DNA from: Blastopirellula sp.
Lineage (GTDB): Bacteria > Planctomycetota > Planctomycetia > Pirellulales > Pirellulaceae
Direction: 5' to 3'
Assembly (NCBI GenBank): GCA_002733575.1
Contig: NVWB01000173.1
Span: 1 to 37,373 of the forward strand
DNA length: 37,373 bases
Shown: piece after piece, positions 22,385-30,217 of the stretch
How positions within the stretch are numbered: the first letter of the stretch is position 1
Layout of the letters: every line of letters begins with the position of its first letter
Position numbers and translations under genes: made by a program
Notes under the pieces: generated by a model
Database searches by the model: none
Told to the model about the DNA's origin: nothing
Seen by the model: the letters and a program-made list of their open reading frames with translations, nothing else

Positions 22385-22557
22385 TAGGGTCTGCTATCTG
22401 CTGACGAACTTGCTTGTTTGATTCTCAATTCAGAAATAGATTCTCACGCGAAGTCTCGAAGCCGCTAAGGAAGGAAAAAAGAGTTTATCCACGAAGACAG
22501 AAAGGCACAAAGGAAGAGGTTGATTTCAAATCCTTCGTGTCTTTGAGTCTTGGTGGT
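22385..22557 (+). repeat. Roughly 170-bp direct repeat, copy 2 (upstream of the LRR gene)
   Basis: The same series of blocks as 21221-21392: TAGGGTCTGCTATCTGCTGA, CTTGTTTGATTCTCA, CAGAAATAGATTCTCACGC, CCGCTAAGGAAGG, GAGTTTATCCACGAA and a terminal palindrome (CCACGAAGAC against GTCTTGGTGG). GATTCTCACGC falls at 22439, 54 bases from the start of the copy against 53 in copy 1. Confidence 0.75.
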
Positions 22558-22599
22558 AATATAATAATCAGGTTATTAAGAAGGAGATATTCGCAAAGC

Positions 22600-23589
22600 T
22601 TACACTTTTTCCCACTTGCCGGATTTACCACTGCTGACGATGGCTTCGATGACTTTCATGTTGCCGACGGCGTCGGAGATCGGCGTAGGTACCGGAGTGT
22701 CGTCGAGGATGGCTTTTGACATTAGGTCGCCTTGGATCGTGTATTGATCTGCGATGGGGAGTAGGATTTCTTCGATGTCATCGCCCTGTTGATGCCACAT
22801 TTTGCACGGTTTATCTGGTGGGGCGTTGAACGGGATTTCGATTTCAACGCGGCCAGTGGTGCCTATGATATTGACTCTTTGGTAATCGCAGGCCTGGGTG
22901 CTACACGTAAAAGTGCTGGTGATTCCGCCGAAATCTATGATGGCCGAAGCGACAATATCGGTGCCAAATTGTTCGTCGTATTCAATGTGGCCTATTACGC
23001 GTTCTGGTTCGCCTTCAAAAATGAAACGAGAAAGCGAGATGGGATAGCAACCAATATCCATCATGCCACCGCCGCCCCATTCGCTGTTATTGCGGATGTT
23101 CTCGGCATCGTCGTTGAAGTACGAGAACCACGACTGAATGGTGACCGGTTGGCCAATGCCCCCTTCGCGAACAATTTTGCGTGCCTTTTGCCATTGAGGA
23201 TGATGACGGAACATAAAGGCTTCCATCACTTTCAACTCAGGATGGCTGGCAGCCGCATCGACCAGTTTTTGTCCTTCTTCGGAAGTCAGACCAATCGGCT
23301 TTTCGCACAACACATGCTTGCCAGCTTCCAGGGCTTTGATGGCCCAAGGAACGTGCATGTGGTTCGGAAGAGGATTGTAAATGGCATCAATGTCAGGGTC
23401 TGCCAAGACTTCTTCATACGAACCATACGCTTTGGCGATGCCCAGCTCATTGGCCGCTTCTTGTGCTTTTTCCAGGTTGCGTGACGAGATGGCGGTCACA
23501 TCGCAATAAGCACCCTGCTGCATGGCAGGAATCACTTTGACGGTGCCGATCTTGGCGGTACTCAAAATTCCCCAACGAACTTTACTCAT
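22600..23589 (-). CDS. Gfo/Idh/MocA family oxidoreductase
   Basis: An NAD(P)-dependent dehydrogenase acting on a sugar or a derivative. The N-terminal Rossmann domain (1-120) has GILSTAKIGTVKVIPAM, AISSRN, DPDIDAIYNPLPNHMHVPWAIKALEAGKHVLCEKP (EKP at the family position, near 95), and the C-terminal alpha/beta domain has EAFMFRHHPQW and GGGGMMDIGCYPISLSRF. The His-x-x-x-(His/Gln) arrangement of the catalytic region is present in the D-I-G-C-Y-P segment, as in glucose-fructose oxidoreductase-like members. GAGGA lies just upstream of the ATG at 23589. It reads away from the composite palindrome at 23.7 kb. Substrate not deducible. Confidence 0.9.
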   Translation of the reverse strand: MSKVRWGILSTAKIGTVKVIPAMQQGAYCDVTAISSRNLEKAQEAANELGIAKAYGSYEEVLADPDIDAIYNPLPNHMHVPWAIKALEAGKHVLCEKPIGLTSEEGQKLVDAAASHPELKVMEAFMFRHHPQWQKARKIVREGGIGQPVTIQSWFSYFNDDAENIRNNSEWGGGGMMDIGCYPISLSRFIFEGEPERVIGHIEYDEQFGTDIVASAIIDFGGITSTFTCSTQACDYQRVNIIGTTGRVEIEIPFNAPPDKPCKMWHQQGDDIEEILLPIADQYTIQGDLMSKAILDDTPVPTPISDAVGNMKVIEAIVSSGKSGKWEKV

Positions 23590-23691
23590 ATCTTCCTCAA
23601 GCTTGATCTGTGAATCTGTTTTATCTATTTTAGAAATGCTGGAAATCGTTCTAGTCTATTTTTAATATCGCTATGCTGCTGCAATCATTCC

Positions 23692-23780
23692 TGTCCCGGA
23701 GGGACAATATCATGTAGCCAGGGGATTCATCCCCTGGGATCGAATCATCCAAAGTTCAATCAAGCCCCAGCGGGGCGACA
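23692..23780 (+). repeat. Composite palindrome element, left arm (A-B-C)
   Basis: Three small hairpins in series: A, TGTCCC-GGA-GGGACA (23692-23706); B, GTAGCCAGGGG-ATTCAT-CCCCTGG (23714-23737); C, AAGCCCC-AGC-GGGGCGA (23762-23778). The right arm holds the same elements in reverse order. Confidence 0.85.
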
Positions 23781-23843
23781 TCGAAAAAGATCGATGATTT
23801 GGTTTAGGGTGCAATCTTTGGAGAGGACTCAGTGAAGCAATAT

Positions 23844-23930
23844 CGCCCCTCGCCGGGGCTTGAAGGATGTAGGCATTCCATTTCCAGGGGATAAATCCCC
23901 TGGCTACACGATGGCGTCCCTATCGGGACT
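23844..23930 (-). repeat. Composite palindrome element, right arm (C'-B'-A')
   Basis: In the plus direction: C', GCCCC-TCGCC-GGGGC (23845-23859); B', CCAGGGG-ATAAAT-CCCCTGG-CTAC (23884-23907); A', GTCCC-TATC-GGGAC (23916-23929). Reverse-complemented, it aligns block for block with the left arm. Confidence 0.85.
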
Positions 23931-24105
23931 AAAAAAAGCTGGCAACAACGGTAGCAATATCACTTAATTATTCGGCACAACGCATTATAATTTGCTCTAG
24001 TGTAACCAGTTATTGCAAGCGATCCCAGGCCATTTGGCCAGTTTGAGACGTAAAATCTACAAGCCAGCAAAGAAGCGAAATTCTCTTGAGAATGCTTTCA
24101 AACGA

Positions 24106-24492
24106 TCATCGCAACATCGGTTCGGCTCTGGTCACTAATTGTACTGGCAACCCCCAGGGATCACGTAGCATGGCGACCTGATCACCGCCGCCGACTGTTT
24201 CGACAGGCGAGACAGATGTGGCACCTGCGGCCAACAGCCGCTGATAATCGGCCTCGATATCGTCTGAAAGAAACGCCAAATGCAAATGGGCTGGCTCCAT
24301 CGAGGCGTAATTGGGCACTTCGAAATCGGTTTGCAAATAGATTTCGAGCATGATCTGTCCACTCTCATCCGCTAGGAAGAAGGCGACAGGGTCATCGTTA
24401 CTACGCTCGATGCTCATGCCCAACTGAACCACATACCAGGCAGCCATGGCCTTAGGATCAGCCACTTGAAGAGCCAGATGTTCGATTTTCAT
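24106..24492 (-). CDS. VOC superfamily protein (glyoxalase/dioxygenase-like)
   Basis: A 128-residue single-domain vicinal oxygen chelate protein, two beta-alpha-beta-beta-beta units in sequence: MKIEHLALQVADPKAMAAWY (first unit, His5 as a metal-ligand candidate), FFLADESGQIMLEIYLQ (Glu candidate), AHLHLAFLSDDIEADYQRLLAAGA (second unit, His) and AMLRDPWGLPVQLVTR at the end. The H...E...H...(E/Q) metal pattern is thus present apart from the last residue, which could not be assigned with certainty. It may be a lyase, an isomerase or a dioxygenase. It reads in the same direction as the Gfo/Idh/MocA gene upstream of it, with a terminator between. Confidence 0.85.
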   Translation of the reverse strand: MKIEHLALQVADPKAMAAWYVVQLGMSIERSNDDPVAFFLADESGQIMLEIYLQTDFEVPNYASMEPAHLHLAFLSDDIEADYQRLLAAGATSVSPVETVGGGDQVAMLRDPWGLPVQLVTRAEPMLR

Positions 24493-24510
24493 GAACTCAC
24501 CTAATCAGGT

Positions 24511-24550
24511 TAAGAAAACAACCGACGAAATGAATCACTTCGCCGGTTGT
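24511..24550 (-). terminator. Rho-independent terminator of the second Gfo/Idh/MocA gene
   Basis: ACAACCG-a-CGAA pairs with TTCG-c-CGGTTGT (24518-24528 with 24540-24550), followed on the minus strand by TTTTCTTAA. It lies about 57 bp beyond the stop of the gene at 24607 and just upstream of the VOC start. Confidence 0.75.
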
Positions 24551-24606
24551 AAGGGTAATTGTTGCAAGATAATTATTGTGAACAGGGTCAACAAACGGGT
24601 GTCGAA

Positions 24607-25803
24607 CTAGCGACGAGCGACTTCGTGCTTCATCGGCAACCAAGCACCATCTTGCTGGCTACTGGCCACACTCTGTTGAATGAAGTACATGCCTTCGACG
24701 CCATCATGAACATTCGGATAGATGGTATCTTTCTTTTCAAACGCTTGGCCTGAAGCACGTAGCACCATGGCATCGTAAGCCGAACGATAGATGTTGGCAA
24801 ACGCTTCGAAGAACGCTTCAGGGTGACCAGCTGGCAATCGACAAGCGGCCGCACCACTGGCATTCATGAACGGAGCGTTGGGGTCGCGGGTATAAATCCG
24901 ATGGGGCTCGCCGTTTTTGCGAACGATCATTTCATTCGGGTTTTCTTGACGCCATTGAATGGCACCTTCGGTTCCATCAATTTCAATCGTCACATCGTTT
25001 TCACGACCATGACTAATTTGCGAAGCAGTGAGCGTTCCAAGTGCCCCGTTTTCATATTGAATAACCGCGGTGCCATAGTCATCCAAGGCTCGGCCTTCGA
25101 CGAAAGTTTTCAGGTGACAACTGATTCGTTCCGGTAAGAGTCCGGTCATGAAGCGGCCCAAGTTATAGGCATGCGTGGCGATATCGCCAAAGCAACCAGC
25201 GGCTCCGCTTTTCTTAGGATCGGTTCGCCAAGCGGCTTGTTTTTGATCGCTGTCTTCTAGCTTGGTCCGCAGCCAACCTTGAATATAAGTGGTACGAATT
25301 GCGTTGATTTCACCCAGTTCACCGTTGAGGATCATCTCGCGTGCTTGGCGAACCAATGGGTAGCCGGTGTAGTTGTGCGAGACAGCAAACACGCCTGGCG
25401 AATTCTTCACGGTGTTGAACAGGTCTTCGGCTTCGGCCAAATCAAACGTCATCGGCTTATCGCAAATCACATTAAAGCCAGCTTCGAGTGCCGCTTTGGC
25501 AATACCTGCATGCGTATGATTGGGCGTGGCTATCGAAACGAAATCGATGCGTTGATCTTCAGGTAAGTTTTTCTCTGTTTCCAGCAATTCAGCCACACTG
25601 CCGTATGCCCGGCTCTCGGCGATGTCGTAATCAGCCGCCGATGCTTTGGCTCGTTCTGGATTGGAACTTAACGCACCTGCCACTAATGCGGCTCGGTTAT
25701 CTAGTACCGCCGCTGTTGCATGGACGCGCCCGATAAAAGAACCTGCTCCGCCGCCGATCAAAGCCATGCGTAGTTTGCGATTTAAATCTCCATTGGTGGC
25801 CAT
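24607..25803 (-). CDS. Gfo/Idh/MocA family oxidoreductase
   Basis: A 398-residue dehydrogenase of the same superfamily as the gene at 22600 but of a distinct, longer subgroup. The Rossmann domain has ALIGGGAGSFIGRVHATAA, GALSSNPERAKASA, IDFVSIATPNHTHAGIAKAALEAGFNVICDKPMTFDLAEAEDL (DKP in place of EKP), and the C-terminal part has FGDIATHAYNLGRFMTG and MIVRKNGEPHRIYTRDP. The G-x-G-x-G/S-H pattern and the D-I-(A/G)-x-H region are the expected binding and catalytic sites. AGGAG stands ten bases before the ATG. This subgroup is frequently linked to sugar or inositol catabolism in planctomycetes; the local context gives no transporter or kinase to narrow it. Confidence 0.9.
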   Translation of the reverse strand: MATNGDLNRKLRMALIGGGAGSFIGRVHATAAVLDNRAALVAGALSSNPERAKASAADYDIAESRAYGSVAELLETEKNLPEDQRIDFVSIATPNHTHAGIAKAALEAGFNVICDKPMTFDLAEAEDLFNTVKNSPGVFAVSHNYTGYPLVRQAREMILNGELGEINAIRTTYIQGWLRTKLEDSDQKQAAWRTDPKKSGAAGCFGDIATHAYNLGRFMTGLLPERISCHLKTFVEGRALDDYGTAVIQYENGALGTLTASQISHGRENDVTIEIDGTEGAIQWRQENPNEMIVRKNGEPHRIYTRDPNAPFMNASGAAACRLPAGHPEAFFEAFANIYRSAYDAMVLRASGQAFEKKDTIYPNVHDGVEGMYFIQQSVASSQQDGAWLPMKHEVARR

Positions 25804-26139
25804 AAAGAGATGCTCCTGATTGATTTTGAAGTGGTGTTAAGTATTAAAGTTTGAACGGTTTTATTCTGTGAAAAGACTAGTTTTAACAGATCAAGCGGCC
25901 TGTGTCATTCGTGCCTGCCTAGTTCCTTCAATCTGCCCCGGTTTGCTTGGTTGAGAGAAATAATTTCAAGAAAATCGGGTCTATTTTGCACGAAATCTGA
26001 TCCTCTATGGCTTGAATTGTAAAAAGAGCTTACGATGGACCTGAGGAGCCTTGGTTTTTATGGCCCCTGGAACTCAAATTTCTCGTAGAGGCACCCCCTT
26101 TCGCATCGCAAGATTCTTGCCCAAAAGGAACACGATATT
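25804..26139. other. Divergent intergenic stretch
   Basis: About 336 bp between the divergent oxidoreductase and membrane-protein genes. No coding sequence is evident and I see no strong promoter match or repeat. An AAAAGGAA ribosome site stands before the ATG at 26140. Confidence 0.4.
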
Positions 26140-26691
26140 ATGCAAGAGAAGAAAAATCACACCCTAATTTATGGCCTTCTGTTCGGTCTGTTGATCGGCA
26201 CAGTTGCACTCGGCGGAGTCTTTGTTGGTTGGAGCCTGAACCAATCACAATCAACACTAGAACTACCAATCCAGGCCACGGCCTCCAGTACTTCGGATTC
26301 GATGGCCATTGCCACTGGCCCGATTAGTGATGGAATTGAAGGGCTTTACACGCTTGATTTTCTGACAGGTAATTTACAATGTAAAGTTTTGAACTCACGA
26401 TCAGGCAACTTCGCCGCAACTTTTGGTAGAAATGTGCTAGCCGACTTGGCCCTGGATGGAACCAAAAAGCCGAATTTTTTGATGGTAACCGGCCTGGCCA
26501 ACTTTGCCAGTAGCGGATCGAACACACGACCTGCCAACAGTGTGGTCTATGTTGTCGACACCAATTCCGGTAAATTTGCCTGTTATGGAATTCCCTGGCA
26601 GCGCGCAATCGAGGCCCGTGGCCAAACTCAAGGTGGTACCTTTGCGTTGATTGATGTTGGAACCGCCCGCAACGTAATGCTCCGCGAGTAA
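26140..26691 (+). CDS. Membrane-anchored protein of unknown function
   Basis: A 183-residue protein with a short basic start (MQEKKNHT) and one N-terminal helix (LIYGLLFGLLIGTVALGGVFVGW), followed by a Ser/Thr-rich linker and a compact strand-rich periplasmic domain. Visible pieces are GLYTLDFLTGNLQCKVLNSRSGNF, NFLMVTGLANF, SVVYVVDTNSGKFACYGIPW and GTFALIDVGTARNVMLRE, which look like a propeller-like or bilobed strand pattern ('vYvvDt.tGkf.cy'). No catalytic motif. AAAAGGAA precedes the start and a strong terminator follows, so it is monocistronic. I did not recognise the family, although its composition suggests it is conserved in planctomycetes. Confidence 0.75.
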   Translation: MQEKKNHTLIYGLLFGLLIGTVALGGVFVGWSLNQSQSTLELPIQATASSTSDSMAIATGPISDGIEGLYTLDFLTGNLQCKVLNSRSGNFAATFGRNVLADLALDGTKKPNFLMVTGLANFASSGSNTRPANSVVYVVDTNSGKFACYGIPWQRAIEARGQTQGGTFALIDVGTARNVMLRE

Positions 26692-26725
26692 TTTAACACC
26701 AGCGGACGAATGATTCAGCCCAATA

Positions 26726-26759
26726 ACCCCATCGCATCACCACATGCGGTGGGGTTTTT
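26726..26759 (+). terminator. Rho-independent terminator
   Basis: ACCCCATCGCAT pairs with ATGCGGTGGGGT (one T-G pair) around a six-base loop, followed by TTTTT. It separates the membrane-protein gene from thiS. Confidence 0.92.
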
Positions 26760-26875
26760 CTTGTTCTATCCTGAATAAATGTCCCGTGAGTCTGGTTGTC
26801 GCTGACCGCTGCCACTTCGTAGAATGACCTGATGAGCCTAATTCAATCCGAATTCTTTTTTCAAGTTCACCACTG

Positions 26876-27076
26876 ATGAAGATCCAACTCAACGAAAAAC
26901 CGCAAGAAGTTCAAGCAGGTGCCACCGTGGCCCAGTTGATCGAATCGCTTGATCTCAATCCGAAGCATGTGGCGGTGGAAGTCAACATGGAGTTGATCCC
27001 CCGTACGCAGCATGCAGAACATGAATTGCAAGAAGGCGATTCTCTGGAAGTCGTTACTTTAGTAGGAGGCGGTTAA
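26876..27076 (+). CDS. thiS: Sulfur carrier protein ThiS
   Basis: A 66-residue ubiquitin-fold protein carrying sulfur for thiamine thiazole synthesis. It is adenylated by ThiF and thiocarboxylated at its C-terminal Gly-Gly. Evidence: [25 protein letters not shown] at the start, [28 protein letters not shown] at the end; the Gly-Gly terminus and the length are both diagnostic. The codons for VGGG (GTA-GGA-GGC-GGT) also serve as the ribosome-binding site of thiG, whose ATG overlaps the thiS stop by one base. I see no thiF, thiO or thiC in the window and no convincing TPP riboswitch in front. Confidence 0.93.
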   Translation: MKIQLNEKPQEVQAGATVAQLIESLDLNPKHVAVEVNMELIPRTQHAEHELQEGDSLEVVTLVGGG

Positions 27077-27924
27077 TGAGTTTAGCCACCGATAAAAATC
27101 ACGAGTCACAAAACTTTGATACGCCACTTTGTCTCGGTACGCACCAGCTTGAAAGCCGCTTGATTGTCGGAACCGGCAAGTACGAAGATTTCGAGCAAAT
27201 GCGTCAGGCCCTCGATCTGTCTGGAAGTTCGTGCGTCACGGTCGCCATTCGCCGAGAACGATTGTACGATGTGCATGGACAAAATATCTTAGACTTCATC
27301 GACCTCGACCGCTTCACACTGCTACCCAATACCGCCGGCTGCTACAACGCCAAAGACGCAGTACGCACTGCTCGACTTGGAAGAGAAATTTTACTCGGCC
27401 TCGAAAACCCTGGTGCCGATTGGGTCAAGCTAGAAGTTCTGGCCGACACAAAAACTCTGCTACCCGATCCGGTTGAAACCTTGGCCGCTTGTGAAATGCT
27501 GGTCAGCGAAGGCTTCCAAGTCTTGTGCTACACCACTGACGACCCGATCATTGCCCGTCGCTTGAAAGCGGCTGGTGCAACCGCGGTGATGCCTGCTGGT
27601 AGCCCGATTGGATCAGGCCAAGGCGTTTTGAATCCGAATAACATTCGCATCTGCCTTGAATACTTGAAAGATGGCGACCCTGACTACCCGGTGATTATTG
27701 ATGCCGGCGTTGGCACTGCTAGCGATGTGACGGTGGCCATGGAATTGGGTGTAGACGGAATTTTACTGAACACCGGAATTGCCCATGCCCAAGATCCACT
27801 TCGCATGGCGGTGGCCATGAATCAAGCCACCAAAGCGGGCCGACTTGCTTATCTGGCAGGTCGAATTCCCAAACGACTTTATGCATCGGCCAGCAGCCCT
27901 GAAGAAGGCGTGATTGGTTCGTAG
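27076..27924 (+). CDS. thiG: Thiazole synthase ThiG
   Basis: Forms the thiazole phosphate ring of thiamine from 1-deoxyxylulose 5-phosphate, ThiS-COSH and dehydroglycine. A TIM-barrel protein of 282 residues, slightly longer than the usual 255-265 because of an N-terminal extension ([17 protein letters not shown]). The catalytic Lys118 stands in [10 protein letters not shown], the family position. Other motifs: [73 protein letters not shown] and the phosphate-binding [28 protein letters not shown]. Translation is coupled to thiS. The next gene follows in 33 bp, so the transcript probably continues. Confidence 0.96.
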   Translation: MSLATDKNHESQNFDTPLCLGTHQLESRLIVGTGKYEDFEQMRQALDLSGSSCVTVAIRRERLYDVHGQNILDFIDLDRFTLLPNTAGCYNAKDAVRTARLGREILLGLENPGADWVKLEVLADTKTLLPDPVETLAACEMLVSEGFQVLCYTTDDPIIARRLKAAGATAVMPAGSPIGSGQGVLNPNNIRICLEYLKDGDPDYPVIIDAGVGTASDVTVAMELGVDGILLNTGIAHAQDPLRMAVAMNQATKAGRLAYLAGRIPKRLYASASSPEEGVIGS

Positions 27925-27957
27925 CTATTCAATGATCTAACTCAATTCAGGCCCAGC

Positions 27958-29142
27958 ATGAATCAATCGTCGCCACAATTTGCCGCTGCACTTTCAACTT
28001 CCGAATCTTGGCAAGATGCTGCCTCGGAAGTAACGAATGCCGTTTTGCAGCAAGTTTCTGCTTCCGCCGATTTAGCGTTCCTGTTTGTTTCGCACCATTT
28101 CAAAGAAGACTTTGCTGAAATCGTAGCCGAAGTTCACCAGGCAATTCAGTGCGACAATCTGATCAGTTGCACCGGCGAATCAATCATCGGCAATAGCCAA
28201 GAGATTGAAAACAAACCGGCTATTTCGCTGTGGGTGGCCCACTTGCCTGATGTTCAACTGAGCCCGATGCACTTGCAGTTTCTGCAAAACATGGATGGCG
28301 GTTCGTTCGATGGTTGGAACCCCGACTTGCCAGAACAGTGGCCAGAAGATTCAACACTGTTGATGATTGGTGAACCTTTTTCGTTTCCGGCAGATGCCAT
28401 TTTAGCAAGACTCAACGAAGACCAGCCTGGCGTGCCCGTCATCGGCGGCATGGCCAGCGGGGGCCATGCCCCGAATGAAAACTTGATCGCATTGGGCTCG
28501 CAAGTTTATAATCACGGCGCCGTGGCCGTACATATCGCTGGTGCCATTCGTATTCATTCACTGGTCTCACAAGGCTGCCGACCGATTGGCAAGCCGCTGG
28601 TGATTACCAAGTGCGAACGGAACGAGATTTTTGAACTCGGCGGCAAACCTCCATTGGTGCAGCTACAAGAAATATTTGACACGCTGCCAGTCAGCGATCA
28701 AAAGTTGGTCCACCAAGGCCTCCACGTCGGCCGGGTCATCGACGAATATCGTGACCAGTTTGAACAAGGTGATTTCCTGATTCGCAACGTGGTAGGCATC
28801 GATGAAAAAAAGGGTGCCATTGTGGTGGCCGATTTCATGCGACCTGGCCAGACTGTGCAGTTTCATATTCGTGACGAAAAATCAGCAGATGCCGAACTAC
28901 AAGAACTACTCGGCAAGTTGAAGCAGCAATCAGCGAATCCTGCCGCCGCGCTGATTTTCACCTGCAACGGACGCGGGACTCGCCTATTCAGTGAACCGCA
29001 TCACGACGCAACCTGCGTGGCCAATTCCTGCGGAGAGATACCCGCTGCTGGCTTCTTCGCCATGGGCGAACTCGGCCCCATCGGCAACAAAAACTTCATG
29101 CACGGCTTCACCGCCAGCATTGCGTTGTTTGAAAGCAAGTGA
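27958..29142 (+). CDS. FIST domain sensor-type protein
   Basis: A 394-residue soluble protein consisting of a FIST N domain (about 30-230: ADLAFLFVSHHFKEDFAEIVAEV, NLISCTGESIIGNSQEIE, PVIGGMASGGHAPNENLI) and a FIST C domain (about 240-390: PIGKPLVITKCERNEIFELGGKPPL, FLIRNVVGIDEKKGAIVVADF, IFTCNGRGTRLFSEPHHD, GFFAMGELGPIG). FIST domains are thought to sense small ligands, perhaps amino acids, and are usually fused or adjacent to signalling domains. Here it stands alone, 33 bp after thiG on the same strand, which suggests co-transcription with thiamine genes. No signalling partner is visible. Confidence 0.88.
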   Translation: MNQSSPQFAAALSTSESWQDAASEVTNAVLQQVSASADLAFLFVSHHFKEDFAEIVAEVHQAIQCDNLISCTGESIIGNSQEIENKPAISLWVAHLPDVQLSPMHLQFLQNMDGGSFDGWNPDLPEQWPEDSTLLMIGEPFSFPADAILARLNEDQPGVPVIGGMASGGHAPNENLIALGSQVYNHGAVAVHIAGAIRIHSLVSQGCRPIGKPLVITKCERNEIFELGGKPPLVQLQEIFDTLPVSDQKLVHQGLHVGRVIDEYRDQFEQGDFLIRNVVGIDEKKGAIVVADFMRPGQTVQFHIRDEKSADAELQELLGKLKQQSANPAAALIFTCNGRGTRLFSEPHHDATCVANSCGEIPAAGFFAMGELGPIGNKNFMHGFTASIALFESK

Positions 29143-29509
29143 GAAGTCAACGCTAGTCGATTAGAGGTTAGACCGGCATCCATTATTGCCTCGCGCAGAA
29201 ATAATCTTAAGCGCGAAGCGTAAGCGAGGAGGAAGTGTAAATGTGCTTCCTCCTCGCTGACGCTTCGGGTTGTGATTGGAAAAAATACTCACGCGAATGA
29301 AAAACTCCAATTGAGTTCAATAAATCTTGGCGTCGTTGTTACTACCGCCTTCGTTCTAAATCCTCAATCAACAGGCGATGCTGTCACTGAAAGCATTTGT
29401 TGATATTCGCCTTGACGTGTGTGGCCCATGTTTTTACTCTCTGCCCTGCTCATGCTCTAAATGGGTTTTGAACCGATTCAACAGGACGAAATAAGACTGG
29501 GAGACAGAA
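29143..29509. other. Gene-free stretch with a long hairpin
   Basis: About 367 bp. The only structured part is the hairpin at 29214-29267; the remainder has no convincing coding potential or promoter match. Confidence 0.5.
29214..29267. repeat. Long CGAAGCGTAAGCG-type hairpin, copy 1
   Basis: A 22-bp stem with one mismatch (29214-29235 against 29246-29267) and a 10-base loop TGTAAATGTG. The arms read CGAAGCGTAAGCGAGGAGG, and the same arms recur at 36569-36630. Following bases GGGTT match the second copy as well. Confidence 0.85.
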
Positions 29510-30217
29510 TTGATCAGCAAAATTTCTCGCAATATCATGCTTCGCCAATTTTCACTTGAGCGATGTTACAAGCCGAAAGTGCTTGTTTCTCATCCCGAGT
29601 GGGAGTATCAAGATTTGCTAGAACTGGCTGTTGCCTCTCGTTCACAAATTGATGAGCTTTGTTTTATTCAGATTGGGGCCTTTGACGGGGTGTCGAATGA
29701 TGCATTGAATGTCCTGATTAAGGGGCATAAAAATGTAAAAGGAATTGTGATCGAACCACAGATCCAAGCATTCGAGGCGCTCAAGGAACATTATCAAGAC
29801 TACCCAAACATTACACCCTTGAGAATCGTAATTTCAAACTCCGATACCGAAGTCGATTTCTATTCTTCGCGTCTGTTTTCCGTTCAGAGAGCTTCGTTAA
29901 ATAAACAGCACGTGCTAAAAGGCGCTGGTGTCCGAGAAGAGAATATCTTGCAGGAGAAAATAAAAAGTTGTACTTTCTCTACCTTGATCAAGGAATATCA
30001 AATTGATCACCTTGATTTAGTGCAAATCGATGCCGAGGGCTACGATGCTGAGATTCTCAAAATGATCAATTTTGACGAAATTAAACCGTCAGTGATTCGG
30101 TTTGAACATGATCATCTTAGTGATAGAGACAGCGCAGATTGCATGTCTTTATTAGCAAAACATGGATATCGATTTCTCGGCGAACAACGAGACATTATTG
30201 CCATTCTTTCTAAGTGA
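29510..30217 (+). CDS. FkbM family methyltransferase
   Basis: A 235-residue SAM-dependent O-methyltransferase-like protein. The SAM-binding region begins ELCFIQIGAFDGVSNDALNVLI (motif I; GAFDG is usual for FkbM), followed by VKGIVIEPQIQAFEALKEHYQD (the acidic EP after the second strand) and NITPLRIVISNSD, then LDLVQIDAEGYDAEILKMI, the family's diagnostic DxEGxE/D segment. FkbM enzymes often act on glycans or polyketides; the neighbouring EPS genes make a glycan substrate possible. The TTG start at 29510 has GGGAG seven bases upstream; an ATG at 29534 is an alternative. The gene is visibly more A+T-rich than its flanks and has a repeat hairpin in front. Its end overlaps the convergent bioF by eight bases. 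Confidence 0.85.
   Translation: MISKISRNIMLRQFSLERCYKPKVLVSHPEWEYQDLLELAVASRSQIDELCFIQIGAFDGVSNDALNVLIKGHKNVKGIVIEPQIQAFEALKEHYQDYPNITPLRIVISNSDTEVDFYSSRLFSVQRASLNKQHVLKGAGVREENILQEKIKSCTFSTLIKEYQIDHLDLVQIDAEGYDAEILKMINFDEIKPSVIRFEHDHLSDRDSADCMSLLAKHGYRFLGEQRDIIAILSK

Larger units (their letters stand above)
23590..24105. other. Gene-free stretch containing a composite palindrome
   Basis: About 516 bp. Its central part (23692-23930) is the mirror-symmetric repeat described in separate entries. Outside it, I see only A+T-rich spacer, with an isolated TATAAT at 23986. No convincing coding sequence. Confidence 0.6.

Noticed and set aside
22789-23484. 231-residue plus-strand frame
   Set aside because: Antisense shadow of the Gfo/Idh/MocA gene; no ribosome site or recognisable motif.
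26760-26875. TPP riboswitch before thiS
   Set aside because: An ACCTGATGAG segment at about 26826 recalls the thi box, but the CTGAGA segment, the ACCC..GAACCTGAT context and the GG..AAT..CC helices are not there.
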